Notes under the pieces: generated by a model
What the model was told of the DNA's origin: nothing
Seen by the model: only the letters and a program-made list of their open reading frames with translations
Databases searched by the model: none
NCBI RefSeq assembly: GCF_000328765.2
Contig: NC_019954.2
Span: forward strand, 2,691,780 to 2,755,779
Source: Tepidanaerobacter acetatoxydans Re1
GTDB taxonomy: Bacteria; Bacillota; Thermosediminibacteria; Thermosediminibacterales; Tepidanaerobacteraceae
Length of the DNA stretch: 64,000 nucleotides
Direction: 5' to 3'
Shown here: piece by piece, positions 22,509 to 31,514 of the stretch
Layout of the letters: each line of letters begins with the position of its first letter
Numbering within the stretch: the first letter of the stretch is position 1
Position numbers and translations under genes: made by a program

Positions 22509-23180
22509 ATGAATATTAATTATGATGAAGTATTGCATTATCTCGGTTATCATAATAATCACCGCCCTTATGAAAATACCAAGGAACTCATAACAGAATG
22601 TATCAGCGAAATTAAAGGTATTGCACAAAAGCAGTACGTTTATGATATATTCGATACCGAACACAAAGATGGAAAAATATTACTTAAGCAAAGCAATGTG
22701 ACGCTTTACGGTCATGACATAGCACATCACTTAAAACATTCATCAAAGACGGCCCTAATGGCTGTTACCCTAGGTCTAGAAGTCGATAAAAGAATTTCAT
22801 TATATTTAAGAATTAATCCTACAAAAGGCCTAATCCTTGATGCCTGTGCATCGGCTGCAGTTGAGGCATTATGTGATGAAGTGGAGGGCAAAATCCGGTT
22901 AAAAGCTGCAAGTGAAGGCCTTTATATTACCTCCAGATACAGCCCGGGTTACGGCGATTTGCCCCTTTGCCTTCAAGGCGATATAGCTGCGGCATTGGAT
23001 ACCTATAGAAAAATCGGGCTTGCCGTTACCAAAGACTTTCTGCTTGCTCCCCGAAAATCCGTAATAGCGATTATAGGTGTGCAGCAAGTATTACCTGATA
23101 AAAGAGGATGCGGCAATAAGTGCAAGCTTTGTTCTGCTGTAAATTGTCAGTATAGAAAGGGTGAAAACTTTTTTGAGTAA
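22509..23180 (+). CDS. MetH reactivation-domain protein (split methionine synthase)
   Basis: A 223-residue protein resembling the SAM-binding activation domain of cobalamin-dependent methionine synthase. It has the RYSPGYGDLPL core motif at about 148-158 and a cysteine-rich end (RGCGNKCKLCSAVNC). It should reductively remethylate oxidised cob(II)alamin on MetH, using SAM. In E. coli this is the C-terminal part of one large protein; here it is a separate gene directly before metH. Genes encoding separate MetH and activation proteins are known from other bacteria. A CAAGGAG site precedes the ATG. Confidence 0.9.
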   Translation: MNINYDEVLHYLGYHNNHRPYENTKELITECISEIKGIAQKQYVYDIFDTEHKDGKILLKQSNVTLYGHDIAHHLKHSSKTALMAVTLGLEVDKRISLYLRINPTKGLILDACASAAVEALCDEVEGKIRLKAASEGLYITSRYSPGYGDLPLCLQGDIAAALDTYRKIGLAVTKDFLLAPRKSVIAIIGVQQVLPDKRGCGNKCKLCSAVNCQYRKGENFFE

Positions 23181-25554
23181 GCGGATTGACTTTTCAAACT
23201 TTATAGTTTTTGACGGTGCAATGGGTACCATGCTTCAAACACACGGTCTTAAGGCAGGAGAACTTCCGGAAAGTTATAATATTTTGCACCCGGAGATTAT
23301 TGAAAAAATTCACGGCGAATACCTGGATGCTGGTGCAGATGTGATTACTACGAATACATTTGGGGCAAACCGCATTAAGCTTAGTAAATATGGGTATGAT
23401 ATCGGTGAAATCGTTAAAAGCGGCGTTAAAATAGCCTTAAAAGCTGCCGGGAAAAGGCTTGTTGCATTGGATATTGGACCTATCGGTCAGCTCATGAAAC
23501 CCTATGGAACTTTATCTTTTAGCGAGGCATACGAGCTTTTCAGGGAGCAGGTAATCGCCGGCGCAGATGCAGGTGCAGATTTAATTTTAATAGAGACCAT
23601 GTCAGATATTTATGAAATGAAGGCAGCTATTCTTGCAGCAAAAGAAAACTGCAATCTTCCTGTTGTAGCTACTATGACTTTCCAGCAGGACAAAAGGACT
23701 TTGACGGGAACTGACCCTCTGACTATGGTAAATGTAATTTGCGGACTTGGGGTAAATGCTTTAGGCATTAATTGCTCTTTAGGGCCTAAAGAGATTCTGC
23801 CGCTAATTGAAGAAGTGCTGTCATGCTCCAAAATCCCGGTTATAGCCCAGCCCAATGCCGGCATGCCGAAGATTATAGACGGAAAAACCGTATTTAATGT
23901 AGAACCCGATGAATTTGCCAGATATGCAAAAATCATGGCCGAAAAGGGTGTTACAATTCTTGGGGGCTGCTGCGGCACAAATCCGGAACATATAAGGGCA
24001 TTAAGGCATGTGCTTGCAGGTCTTGAGCCTATAAAGCGGAAAGTTGAACCGATAACGGCTGCAAGTTCATTTTCAAAGACGGTAATTATCGGTGAAGGCA
24101 TAACCGTTATAGGCGAAAAGCTAAATCCTACCGGCAGAAAGCACCTTAAAGAGGCGTTGAAAAGCAATGATATGGAATATGTCTTGCGGCAGGCTCTTGC
24201 ACAGCAGGATGCAGGAGCACATATTCTCAATGTAAATGCAGGGCTGCCGGAAATAGATGAAAAGGCTGTAATGATAAATATCATCCGAGAGCTGCAAAGT
24301 ACAGTAAGTGTCCCCCTCCAGATTGACAGTACCGATAGTGATGTAATCGAAGCCGCCGTGCGAATATACAATGGTAGGCCCATTATTAATTCAGTAAATG
24401 GAAAGCTAAAGGTTATGGAGGAGATATTCCCTATAGCCAAAAAATACGGAGCCTGTGTTGTCGGCCTAACATTAGATGAAAATGGAATACCGTCAAAGGC
24501 AAAAGACAGATTTAAAATAGCCGAAAATATAGTTAAGACCGCCTCCAAATACGGTATAGCAAAAGAAGACTTGATTATTGACTGCCTCGTTATTGCAGCT
24601 TCCGCCCAGCAGGATGAAGTAAGGGAAATTATAAAGGCCACCAGATTGGTAAAAGAAAGGCTTGGAGTAAAAACTATTTTGGGTGTTAGCAATATCTCCT
24701 TTGGTTTGCCTAACAGAACACTGCTGAATCGCACATTCTTGGCTCTTGCGTTAGAAGCCGGACTGGATGCACCGATTATTGACCCTGCTGATGAAGAAGT
24801 GATGGGAACTATAAATGCATTCAACGTGCTTTGGGGCTACGATAAGTATGCCAACAATTATATTGCTGCATATGCGCCTAAGGATAAAAAACCTGCTGTC
24901 AAAGCTTTCTCCGCTACGGATGTGGCAGATATTGAGGATATAATCATAAACGGCTTAAAGGAAGAAGCTGCACCAAAGGTAAGAGCTATGCTCAAAGCAA
25001 TGAGTCCCACACAGATAATAGATGAACATTTGGTGCCTTCACTGGATATAGTAGGGCGCAAATACGAAGCGGGTGAGATTTTCCTTCCACAACTCATACA
25101 ATCCGCCGAAACTGCCAAAAGGGCTTTTGAGGCCATAAAGCATCATATCATTGAAACAAATGGCGGGAAGGCTGAATTTAGCAAGGGGAAAATCATCCTT
25201 GCTACTGTGCGGGGAGATATTCATGATATAGGTAAAAATATCGTAAAAATTTTATTAGAAAATTATGGGTTTGAGGTTATTGATTTGGGAAAAGATGTAC
25301 CGGAAGACGAGATTATCCAAAGGATAAAGCAGGACAATGTAAGCCTTGTAGGCTTAAGTGCTTTAATGACAACCACTGCTCAGAACATGGCAAATACAAT
25401 AAAGGCAATAAGGAAAGCAGGCCTTGGATGTAAGATAATGGTAGGCGGTGCAGTTGTCAATGCCGAATTTGCAAAAAGCATCGGTGCTGACTATTATGGA
25501 AGGGATGCTCAGGAATCGGTGAGAATTGCCCAGGAGTTTTTTAGTCCATCATAA
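23173..25554 (+). CDS. metH: Cobalamin-dependent methionine synthase, three-domain form
   Basis: A protein of 793 residues. Homocysteine-binding barrel at 1-285 with the zinc motif GGCCGTNPEH. Pterin-binding barrel at about 310-570, opening with GEGITVIGEKLNPTGRK. Cobalamin modules at about 585-793 with DIHDIGKNIV, whose histidine is the lower cobalt ligand. It transfers a methyl group from methyltetrahydrofolate to homocysteine. The activation domain is encoded upstream. The TTG at 23173 overlaps the upstream stop (TTGAGTAA) and is correctly spaced from AGAAAGG. The GTG at 23161 abuts that site and is less likely. The gene converges on, and overlaps by 14 bases, the ABC ATPase gene. Confidence 0.95.
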   Translation: MSKRIDFSNFIVFDGAMGTMLQTHGLKAGELPESYNILHPEIIEKIHGEYLDAGADVITTNTFGANRIKLSKYGYDIGEIVKSGVKIALKAAGKRLVALDIGPIGQLMKPYGTLSFSEAYELFREQVIAGADAGADLILIETMSDIYEMKAAILAAKENCNLPVVATMTFQQDKRTLTGTDPLTMVNVICGLGVNALGINCSLGPKEILPLIEEVLSCSKIPVIAQPNAGMPKIIDGKTVFNVEPDEFARYAKIMAEKGVTILGGCCGTNPEHIRALRHVLAGLEPIKRKVEPITAASSFSKTVIIGEGITVIGEKLNPTGRKHLKEALKSNDMEYVLRQALAQQDAGAHILNVNAGLPEIDEKAVMINIIRELQSTVSVPLQIDSTDSDVIEAAVRIYNGRPIINSVNGKLKVMEEIFPIAKKYGACVVGLTLDENGIPSKAKDRFKIAENIVKTASKYGIAKEDLIIDCLVIAASAQQDEVREIIKATRLVKERLGVKTILGVSNISFGLPNRTLLNRTFLALALEAGLDAPIIDPADEEVMGTINAFNVLWGYDKYANNYIAAYAPKDKKPAVKAFSATDVADIEDIIINGLKEEAAPKVRAMLKAMSPTQIIDEHLVPSLDIVGRKYEAGEIFLPQLIQSAETAKRAFEAIKHHIIETNGGKAEFSKGKIILATVRGDIHDIGKNIVKILLENYGFEVIDLGKDVPEDEIIQRIKQDNVSLVGLSALMTTTAQNMANTIKAIRKAGLGCKIMVGGAVVNAEFAKSIGADYYGRDAQESVRIAQEFFSPS

Positions 25555-26290
25555 CAAAACTTTTTATTCTTTCATTTTCAATATTATTAAAGAATTCTTC
25601 TTTACTCGACTCCTTTATAATCCGACCTTCATCCATGAATATAATTCGATGTGCAACTCGTTTTGCAAAATTCATATCATGGGTTATTATTAAAATGCCC
25701 ATTCCGTCCCGGGCCAATTTTTCTATTATCAATGCGATGCCTTCCCTAAGCTCCGGGTCCAGAGCCGAAGTAGGCTCATCCAGACACATAATCTTTGGAT
25801 TTAAGGCGCATGCTCGTGCAATTGCTACCCTCTGCCTTTGCCCTCCTGAAAGTTCAAAAGGATAGGCATTTGCCTTATCGCCAAGATCCAGCATCTCCAA
25901 AAGCTCCATAGCCTTGTTTTCAGCCTCGCTTTTAGAAGCACCGAAAACATTTATCGGTGCTTCTATGATGTTCCCTAAAACCGACATATGTGGGAAAAGA
26001 TTAAAGTTTTGAAAAACTAAGCCCAGCTTTTTTCTTATCTGCAGCATTTGTGCCGGTTTGGCATAAGTAGTGCTCCCGTTGTCATCTTTGCACAGATACA
26101 TTCCGTCTACGATGATTGTTCCCCGATCGCATTTGACCAGATTGTTTATGCACCTTAAAAGGGTAGTTTTACCCACACCGGATCGGCCTATTATTGCTAA
26201 TATCTCATTTTGTCCCAATTGAAAGTTTATATCATTTAATACGGGTTTTCCCTTAAAGCTTTTATACAAGCCCTCTACGCTGAGTATCAT
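25541..26290 (-). CDS. Polar amino acid ABC transporter ATP-binding protein
   Basis: A 249-residue ATPase of the GlnQ/HisP class. Walker A GRSGVGKTT at about 35-43, Q-loop VFQNFNLFPHMSV, signature LSGGQRQRVAIARA, Walker B IMCLDEPTSALDP and switch ITHDM are all present. It powers the importer encoded by the two genes upstream. The substrate, a polar or sulfur amino acid, is not set by sequence. Convergent overlap with metH suggests tight packing rather than shared function. Confidence 0.93.
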   Translation of the reverse strand: MILSVEGLYKSFKGKPVLNDINFQLGQNEILAIIGRSGVGKTTLLRCINNLVKCDRGTIIVDGMYLCKDDNGSTTYAKPAQMLQIRKKLGLVFQNFNLFPHMSVLGNIIEAPINVFGASKSEAENKAMELLEMLDLGDKANAYPFELSGGQRQRVAIARACALNPKIMCLDEPTSALDPELREGIALIIEKLARDGMGILIITHDMNFAKRVAHRIIFMDEGRIIKESSKEEFFNNIENERIKSFVMMD

Positions 26291-26302
26291 AATTCTTTCC
26301 CC

Positions 26303-26946
26303 TTATTGAAAATATGAATATCTGTCTTCTAGTTTTTGGAAAACTGCCGTTAAAACCGCTGTTAAAGCCAAATAAAAGACTCCCACTACAATCAGCGGCA
26401 CCAGGGAGCATCGCGATTGGATGCTATTTTCCCTGCCCGCAAAAGCTCTCCCAGGCCCACTACGTACACCAGTGATGTATCTTTTACAAGGGTTATTACC
26501 TCATTGGCCACTGACGGCAGCACTATCTTTATCATTTGCGGCAGGATAATTCTTGTAAAGGTCTTTACAGGAGTAAAACCCAGCACCTTTGCCGCATCGT
26601 ATTGACCTTTATCGATAGATTCAATGCCGCCTCTGAAGATTTCTCCGAAATACGCCGCATAATTTAGCACAAACGCCAGTATGGCAGCAGGAAACCTGTC
26701 AAAGGTTATTCCCACAATGGGTAATCCAAAAAATATAACTACTATTTGCAGCAGCAGCGGCGTTCCTCGCATGACCCAAATATAAAGCTCCACCAAAAAT
26801 ACCAGTGGCTTAATTTTTGACAGCCTGCCTAGGGCTACAAGGATTCCTAAAGGTATAGATATTACAAGCGTTAAGAAAAACACTTTTAAGGTTACCTCAA
26901 GCCCTGATAGCAAAGCAGGCAATAGTCTTAAAATATATTCAAACAT
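26303..26946 (-). pseudogene. Amino acid ABC transporter permease, frameshifted near 3' end
   Basis: The N-terminal 180 residues form a normal HisM/GlnP-type permease with the EAA-like loop (DAAKVLGFTPVKTFTRIILPQ). The frame stops at 26392, but the adjacent frame continues directly as LVPLIVVGVFYLALTAVLTA and then FQKLEDRYSYFQ, to a stop at 26303. This is the expected C-terminal span. One base is missing around 26,404-26,406 (within GATGCTCCCTGG on the minus strand). With it restored the protein would have about 214 residues, a standard length. It may be a real mutation that disables the importer, a slippage event, or a sequencing error. GGAAATC before the ATG serves as ribosome site. Confidence 0.8.
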
Positions 26947-27023
26947 AATGATTTCCCTTTACATATTACATTTTATACCGTTGCAGCAGGTGATTTATTA
27001 AAGATGATTACAGAGCAAATCCA

Positions 27024-27878
27024 TTACTTACCAAACCATTTTTGATATATTAAATCATAGCTTCCGTCTTTTCTCATATCGTCTAAAGTTTTATCAACCA
27101 TTTCCAGCAGCTTTTTATCCTGTTTCCTAAAACCTATGCCGTATTCCTCGTCACCAAAATCTTCATCGAGAATTGTATACTTATCTGCACCTTTTTGCTT
27201 GATATAGTAGCGTGCCAAAACCTCATCGGCTACAACGGCATCAACCCTTTTAGCCTCCAAATCCATAAAGGCTTCATTGTTCGTATCAAATAATACCGGC
27301 TCACCACCGTCAAAGGACTTCACTAACTCAGGTTCGGTATTCATAGCATCTACAGCGCTAGAACCGGTCTGTGCCGCTACCTTTTTGCCGGCAAGATCGC
27401 TTTTACTTTTAATGTCAGAGCCTTCAAGGGTGACAATTACCTGCCTGTTATCAAGGTATGGCTTTGTAAAGGCAACCTTCTCTTTTCTTTCCTCGGTAAT
27501 TGTATATGCATTCCAAATCATGTCTATATTTCCCGCGTTTAATTCCGCTTCTTTCATTGTCCAGTCTATAGGCTGAAGAATCAATTCTAAATCATTTCGC
27601 TTGAAAACTTCATTGGCCAAATCTACATCAAAACCCACAATTTCATTGTTTTCATCTCTAAAGCCCATAGGTGCAAATGTATCGTCAAGACCCATGACAA
27701 TTTTACCCTTCGCTTTTATCTTTTCAAAGGAGTCTTCCTGTGCAGCAGATTCTTGCTGAGACGTTTCTTTCTCTAAAGTTTCTTGCTTAGCCGCCTCATT
27801 TGAACAACCTGCTAAGCTAATCATACCCAAAATTAAAACAAGCATCAAAATAACTGCTGTTTTCAATCTCTTTCTCAT
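27024..27878 (-). CDS. Amino acid ABC transporter substrate-binding lipoprotein
   Basis: A 284-residue family 3 solute-binding protein. A lipoprotein signal with basic start and lipobox LAGC (C25) is followed by an acidic, glutamine-rich linker. The binding domain then starts at KGKIVMGLDDTFAPMGF, with GFDVDLANEVFKR and later WTMKEAELNAGNIDMIWNA. It captures an amino acid outside the membrane for the permease/ATPase pair downstream. The ligand is unknown; cystine, methionine or glutamine are all possible. AGGGGAAAC precedes the ATG. Confidence 0.9.
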   Translation of the reverse strand: MRKRLKTAVILMLVLILGMISLAGCSNEAAKQETLEKETSQQESAAQEDSFEKIKAKGKIVMGLDDTFAPMGFRDENNEIVGFDVDLANEVFKRNDLELILQPIDWTMKEAELNAGNIDMIWNAYTITEERKEKVAFTKPYLDNRQVIVTLEGSDIKSKSDLAGKKVAAQTGSSAVDAMNTEPELVKSFDGGEPVLFDTNNEAFMDLEAKRVDAVVADEVLARYYIKQKGADKYTILDEDFGDEEYGIGFRKQDKKLLEMVDKTLDDMRKDGSYDLIYQKWFGK

Positions 27879-27986
27879 TTTGTTTCCCCTTTCCCTTGGC
27901 CATATTTTTTATTTTCGAATAAGGTCTCAACTTTACTACTTTAATATGATAAAGTTTAAAAATACTTTTGTCAACCATTTTTCATT

Positions 27987-29102
27987 TTACGCAGTTATCT
28001 TTGATGGCACAATTGTCTTTGTGATCACACTTCTATCCCGCATTATCTCTATATCTACTTGCTTCCCCACACCCAAACCGTACATTACTTGCCGAAGTTT
28101 TGCCATTGAACCTACTTTTTTGCCGGCGAGCTTTGTAATGACATCACCTTTTCTAATACCAGCCACATCGGCAGGACTACCCTCCTTTACCCCCGTTACA
28201 TATATACCGCTATCTACCGTCAATTTTATATTCATAGCTTGAGCTATCTCACGATCGATACCTTCAATACCTAGATAAGGTTTATCAAACCTGCCTTTTT
28301 CTATTATGCTGTTTACTATAGGCCGTGCCATATTGATGGGTATGGAGAATCCTATGGCCTCAGCTTGAGAAGCTTTAACGGTATTTATACCAATTATTTC
28401 CCCATGACTATTTACCAAAGGACCACCGCTATTGCCCGGATTTATTGAGGCATCTGTTTGAATTAAGTCTTGCATCAATACTTCACCCCTGCCATCTCTA
28501 ACTACAACCGTACGATTTAAAGCACTTATGATGCCTGCCGTAACAGTCCTCTGAAGGGCAAGTCCCAAAGGGTTCCCAATGGCTACCGCCAAATCTCCTA
28601 CCACAACCTTGTCAGAATCTCCCAGTTTAGCAACTGTCAAATCAGGTGCGGATATTTTTATTACGGAAAGGTCCAGTGCAGAGTCGCTATAGAGCCTGTG
28701 GGCTTTGTACTTCCTGCCATCTGAAAGAAACACCGTGATTTGGTCGGCATTGCCCACCACATGGTCATTAGTAATTATATAGCCCGACTCATTTACTATG
28801 ATACCGGAGCCTACCGCTTCCGTTTCCACCGGCCTGTAAAAAAAGTCATACTCTACGCGAACCGTAGATATACCTACTACGGCAGGTGTCACTTCTCGTG
28901 CTATGACCGGAATGGCCGCTTCCTGAACCTGTGCAATTTCAGAAGTTTCCGATTTTTGTTCAGGTCTTGACTGCTGATTGCCATAAATGATAGATGTTGT
29001 AATAAAAGTAGCTGCCAGTGCTCCAATAAGGGAGCTCAAGACAGCTACTGCCAGTATCTTCTTAATATCCAACCGGGGCCACCTGTTATTGTGCTTTTCC
29101 AT
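27987..29102 (-). CDS. HtrA/DegP-type serine protease
   Basis: A 371-residue membrane-anchored protease. There is one hydrophobic anchor at about 15-37, then a trypsin-like domain with the triad H (ITNDHVVG), D (SALDLSVI) and S (GNSGGPL), and a C-terminal PDZ domain from about 275 (DSGIYVTGVKEGSPADVAGIRKGD). It degrades or refolds misfolded extracytoplasmic proteins. In Bacillus the orthologous yyxA closes the walRK-yycHI operon, and the same neighbourhood is seen here with a ferredoxin-type gene inserted between. GCAGGTATG precedes the ATG. Confidence 0.93.
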   Translation of the reverse strand: MEKHNNRWPRLDIKKILAVAVLSSLIGALAATFITTSIIYGNQQSRPEQKSETSEIAQVQEAAIPVIAREVTPAVVGISTVRVEYDFFYRPVETEAVGSGIIVNESGYIITNDHVVGNADQITVFLSDGRKYKAHRLYSDSALDLSVIKISAPDLTVAKLGDSDKVVVGDLAVAIGNPLGLALQRTVTAGIISALNRTVVVRDGRGEVLMQDLIQTDASINPGNSGGPLVNSHGEIIGINTVKASQAEAIGFSIPINMARPIVNSIIEKGRFDKPYLGIEGIDREIAQAMNIKLTVDSGIYVTGVKEGSPADVAGIRKGDVITKLAGKKVGSMAKLRQVMYGLGVGKQVDIEIMRDRSVITKTIVPSKITA

Positions 29103-29145
29103 AAAACATACCTGCTTTCTATGGATTAGGCCCTGACCGGTTATG

Positions 29146-30294
29146 CTATTCTCCTTCGCCCTCGCTTACATCTTTTTCCGTAATAGTAATCAGCTCATAT
29201 TCCTTAGTACCCATACCAAGCTTACATGCAGCATCAATGTGAAGCTGGGCGTTTTTACCGGTCACGGCCTTTAATATATTATCCCCCTTTTTAACATTTT
29301 TATCCGCAGCTTTTGATTGGGCAAGTGGCGCAGCGCTGTTTATCATGTCTATGGCAGCTTGATCGATAGCCACCGGGTCGAAAGACACTAAAACACCCTG
29401 ATCCTGCACCAGAGGAGTATCGGCCATGGGCATACAATCGCATTCTGGCTGAACTTCTGTGATAAAATTTATGTAAAGGATTCTGCCTTTTTCAAATGTC
29501 GATACTACAGCATGTGCCGACTCAGCTAATCCTGCCTGAAAGCCCTCCTCGGTAATTGGAACAATCAGCGCCTTTGCTTCACATACTCGAGAGCAGCGGC
29601 CGCATTTTACACATATGGATTTATCTATAACTATACAGTCATTCATCAGCTTAATGGCACCGTGCGGACATACATCCACACATTGTCCGCAGCGTATACA
29701 TTTGTCATCAAGCCAATTGAGATGTTTATTTTCTTCAAAATGTATCCGTCCTCTTTCAGCTTCGCCGCAGGTATCTTTACAGCTTATGCCGCCCATCCCT
29801 AGATTTTTAATGGCACCGCCAAATCCCGATCCCACATGCCCTTTACAATGAGATACTACAATCATTGCCGGTGCATGGTATATTGCCGAGGCAACTCCTA
29901 TCTCTTTTAGAATCGGACCGCTTTTGACCTTTACCTGATCTTGGCCAAAAATGCCATCTGCTAAAATAACCGGTGCTCCTACAGATAGATGGTTTATACC
30001 TTCCATATTTGCCACATCTAAATACTCCAGCCCTGGAATCCTCACAGTATCGGTAACAAACGGCTTGCCGCCTGCTTCCTTTACCTTGTCCACCACTTTT
30101 TTCAAAAAAATCGGGCGCACGATGCGATGAGCTCCATAAGATCCGAAGTGAGTCTTAACAGCAACATAATCTTTTTCATTGATAAATTCTTTAAAATCAA
30201 TCATATTAAGTATCTGTTCAAACTTTGCCACAAAACTGTACTTAAAATCGTAACTCTTTACCCTGGCATCCGCAAAATATATTTTTTTTGTCAT
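29146..30294 (-). CDS. DUF362 iron-sulfur protein
   Basis: A 382-residue protein. A DUF362 domain (1-185) includes VAVKTHFGSYGAHRIVRP and SHCKGHVGSGFGGAIKNLGMG. Two ferredoxin clusters follow at about 200-260, CIRCGQCVDVCPHGA and CVKCGRCSRVCEAKA. A third segment with FDPVAIDQAAIDMINSA ends the protein. Members are common in anaerobes; their biochemical role is unsettled. The gene lies between yycI and htrA, where Bacillus has walJ. GCAGGAGG precedes the ATG. Its relation to the wall genes is unclear. Confidence 0.88.
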   Translation of the reverse strand: MTKKIYFADARVKSYDFKYSFVAKFEQILNMIDFKEFINEKDYVAVKTHFGSYGAHRIVRPIFLKKVVDKVKEAGGKPFVTDTVRIPGLEYLDVANMEGINHLSVGAPVILADGIFGQDQVKVKSGPILKEIGVASAIYHAPAMIVVSHCKGHVGSGFGGAIKNLGMGGISCKDTCGEAERGRIHFEENKHLNWLDDKCIRCGQCVDVCPHGAIKLMNDCIVIDKSICVKCGRCSRVCEAKALIVPITEEGFQAGLAESAHAVVSTFEKGRILYINFITEVQPECDCMPMADTPLVQDQGVLVSFDPVAIDQAAIDMINSAAPLAQSKAADKNVKKGDNILKAVTGKNAQLHIDAACKLGMGTKEYELITITEKDVSEGEGE

Positions 30295-30519
30295 TGTAAA
30301 CCTCCTGCTTGAAATTATATATTTTTTATATATTTTTACAAAAAAACCGCGCCTAATATGTAAGTTGATTAGAATTGGGATTTCTTAAACCGCTTTAGCT
30401 AATTACTAAAAATCCATCCTGCTATTAGCTGTGATTACTAAGGGAAATACTATTATAATTCCACAAAACATCCTCCAATCCTTCTTTATGTATTTTATCG
30501 ACATTATTTTAGTATTTTC

Positions 30520-30535
30520 TATTTCCCGGGCAATA
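30520..30535. promoter_or_regulatory. Near-match to Noc-binding site
   Basis: ATTTCCCGGGCAAT matches the Noc consensus ATTTCCCGGGAAAT at 13 of 14 positions, in intergenic DNA. Noc is encoded in the window at 62 kb. The stretch 30,295-30,657 otherwise holds only a terminator. Confidence 0.4.
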
Positions 30536-30572
30536 ATTCGTCAGATATATTGCATCAATTAAAAAGAGTACA

Positions 30573-30600
30573 CCAAAAAAGCAGCTAAGCTGCTTTTTTG
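30573..30600 (-). terminator. Terminator of the wal/yyc transcription unit
   Basis: AAAAAAGCAGCT and AGCTGCTTTTTT pair almost without a gap. On either strand the hairpin ends in a T-run. It lies about 60 bases past the yycI stop. Confidence 0.75.
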
Positions 30601-30657
30601 GGGAAGCCGGGTTCTATATGGTAACGGCTAATTAGACCGATACCTTCATCATTTTGC

Positions 30658-31509
30658 TCATTGTTCCATTTCGCCTGTATAAGCATTTACATAATAAATA
30701 TCACCATCATTTAGCTCTATTTTCCACACCGGAGCCACCTGCCAGCGATTAGCATCATAAAGTTTAGAATAATAGCCCTGCTGAACTCGAGTTATTGATA
30801 TTTGATTTTCAGCCTGAACCTCGTTAATAACCCTCATAATAGCTGTGAGAGGAGAAATAACACCTCGTTTTTTACCTACATAGCCTAAAGGCTTGAGCCA
30901 ACACTGATAATAGGTTTTAATGCCTGAGGGTGTAACAAGCATTGTTACGTAGCTGTTATCTATGAAAAAATTGTCGTGGTAGCGCACATACTCTAATAGG
31001 TAACCTTGGCTTTTATCGTCATAGGTAACCTTGTCCAATACCGCATTTGCCGGCATATTGCCATGATTTTTAATAAAATTTGCTGCCTCATTTTCTGCTT
31101 GTTCTTTTGTAAGATTTGGCCATATTATTTGGTCCTCATTATTGAAATAAGTAATAAATCCGTTATCCGTAATTATAAGTTGCTGCTTTTCAAAAGTATA
31201 CATTCTCCCGTCTTGAGTCTTGTTAACTTGTGGCAGTGCTTTTTTTCCAAAAAAACTTTCTAAAGCCTTTTTTTCATCTACTTTTTGAAAACTCACTTCT
31301 AGCAAAGACTGAGGCCTTCCCTCTTTTAAATCATCTACCTTTAATATAACGCCTCTTTCCATTAAATACTGTTTGATTTCCGACTGCTGGCCTGAAGTAA
31401 GTTCAAATTCAGCCATGGGCTTTTCTTTAAACCATAAGTTAAATACCAAAAATATGTTAAGTAATATAAATGATACGACAAGAATAGTAATCGCTTTTTT
31501 CCATTCCAA
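30658..31509 (-). CDS. yycI: WalRK regulatory protein YycI
   Basis: A 283-residue membrane-anchored protein with a single N-terminal span (AITILVVSFILLNIFLVFNLW) and an extracytoplasmic YycI-type domain. The C-terminal repeat of strands ends VAPVWKIELNDGDIYYVNAYTGEM. With YycH it binds WalK across the membrane and tunes its activity. The TTG at 31507-31509 has GGAGTG correctly placed and starts the protein at LEWKK, as in the family. The frame runs 20 codons further into the yycH end. Five bases separate it from the yycH stop. Confidence 0.85.
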   Translation of the reverse strand: MEWKKAITILVVSFILLNIFLVFNLWFKEKPMAEFELTSGQQSEIKQYLMERGVILKVDDLKEGRPQSLLEVSFQKVDEKKALESFFGKKALPQVNKTQDGRMYTFEKQQLIITDNGFITYFNNEDQIIWPNLTKEQAENEAANFIKNHGNMPANAVLDKVTYDDKSQGYLLEYVRYHDNFFIDNSYVTMLVTPSGIKTYYQCWLKPLGYVGKKRGVISPLTAIMRVINEVQAENQISITRVQQGYYSKLYDANRWQVAPVWKIELNDGDIYYVNAYTGEMEQ

Positions 31510-31514
31510 AAATA

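Noticed and set aside
23610-24824. 404-residue frame on the minus strand
   Set aside because: It is fully antisense to metH, has no ribosome site and no family-like motifs; it is a shadow of the metH codon pattern.
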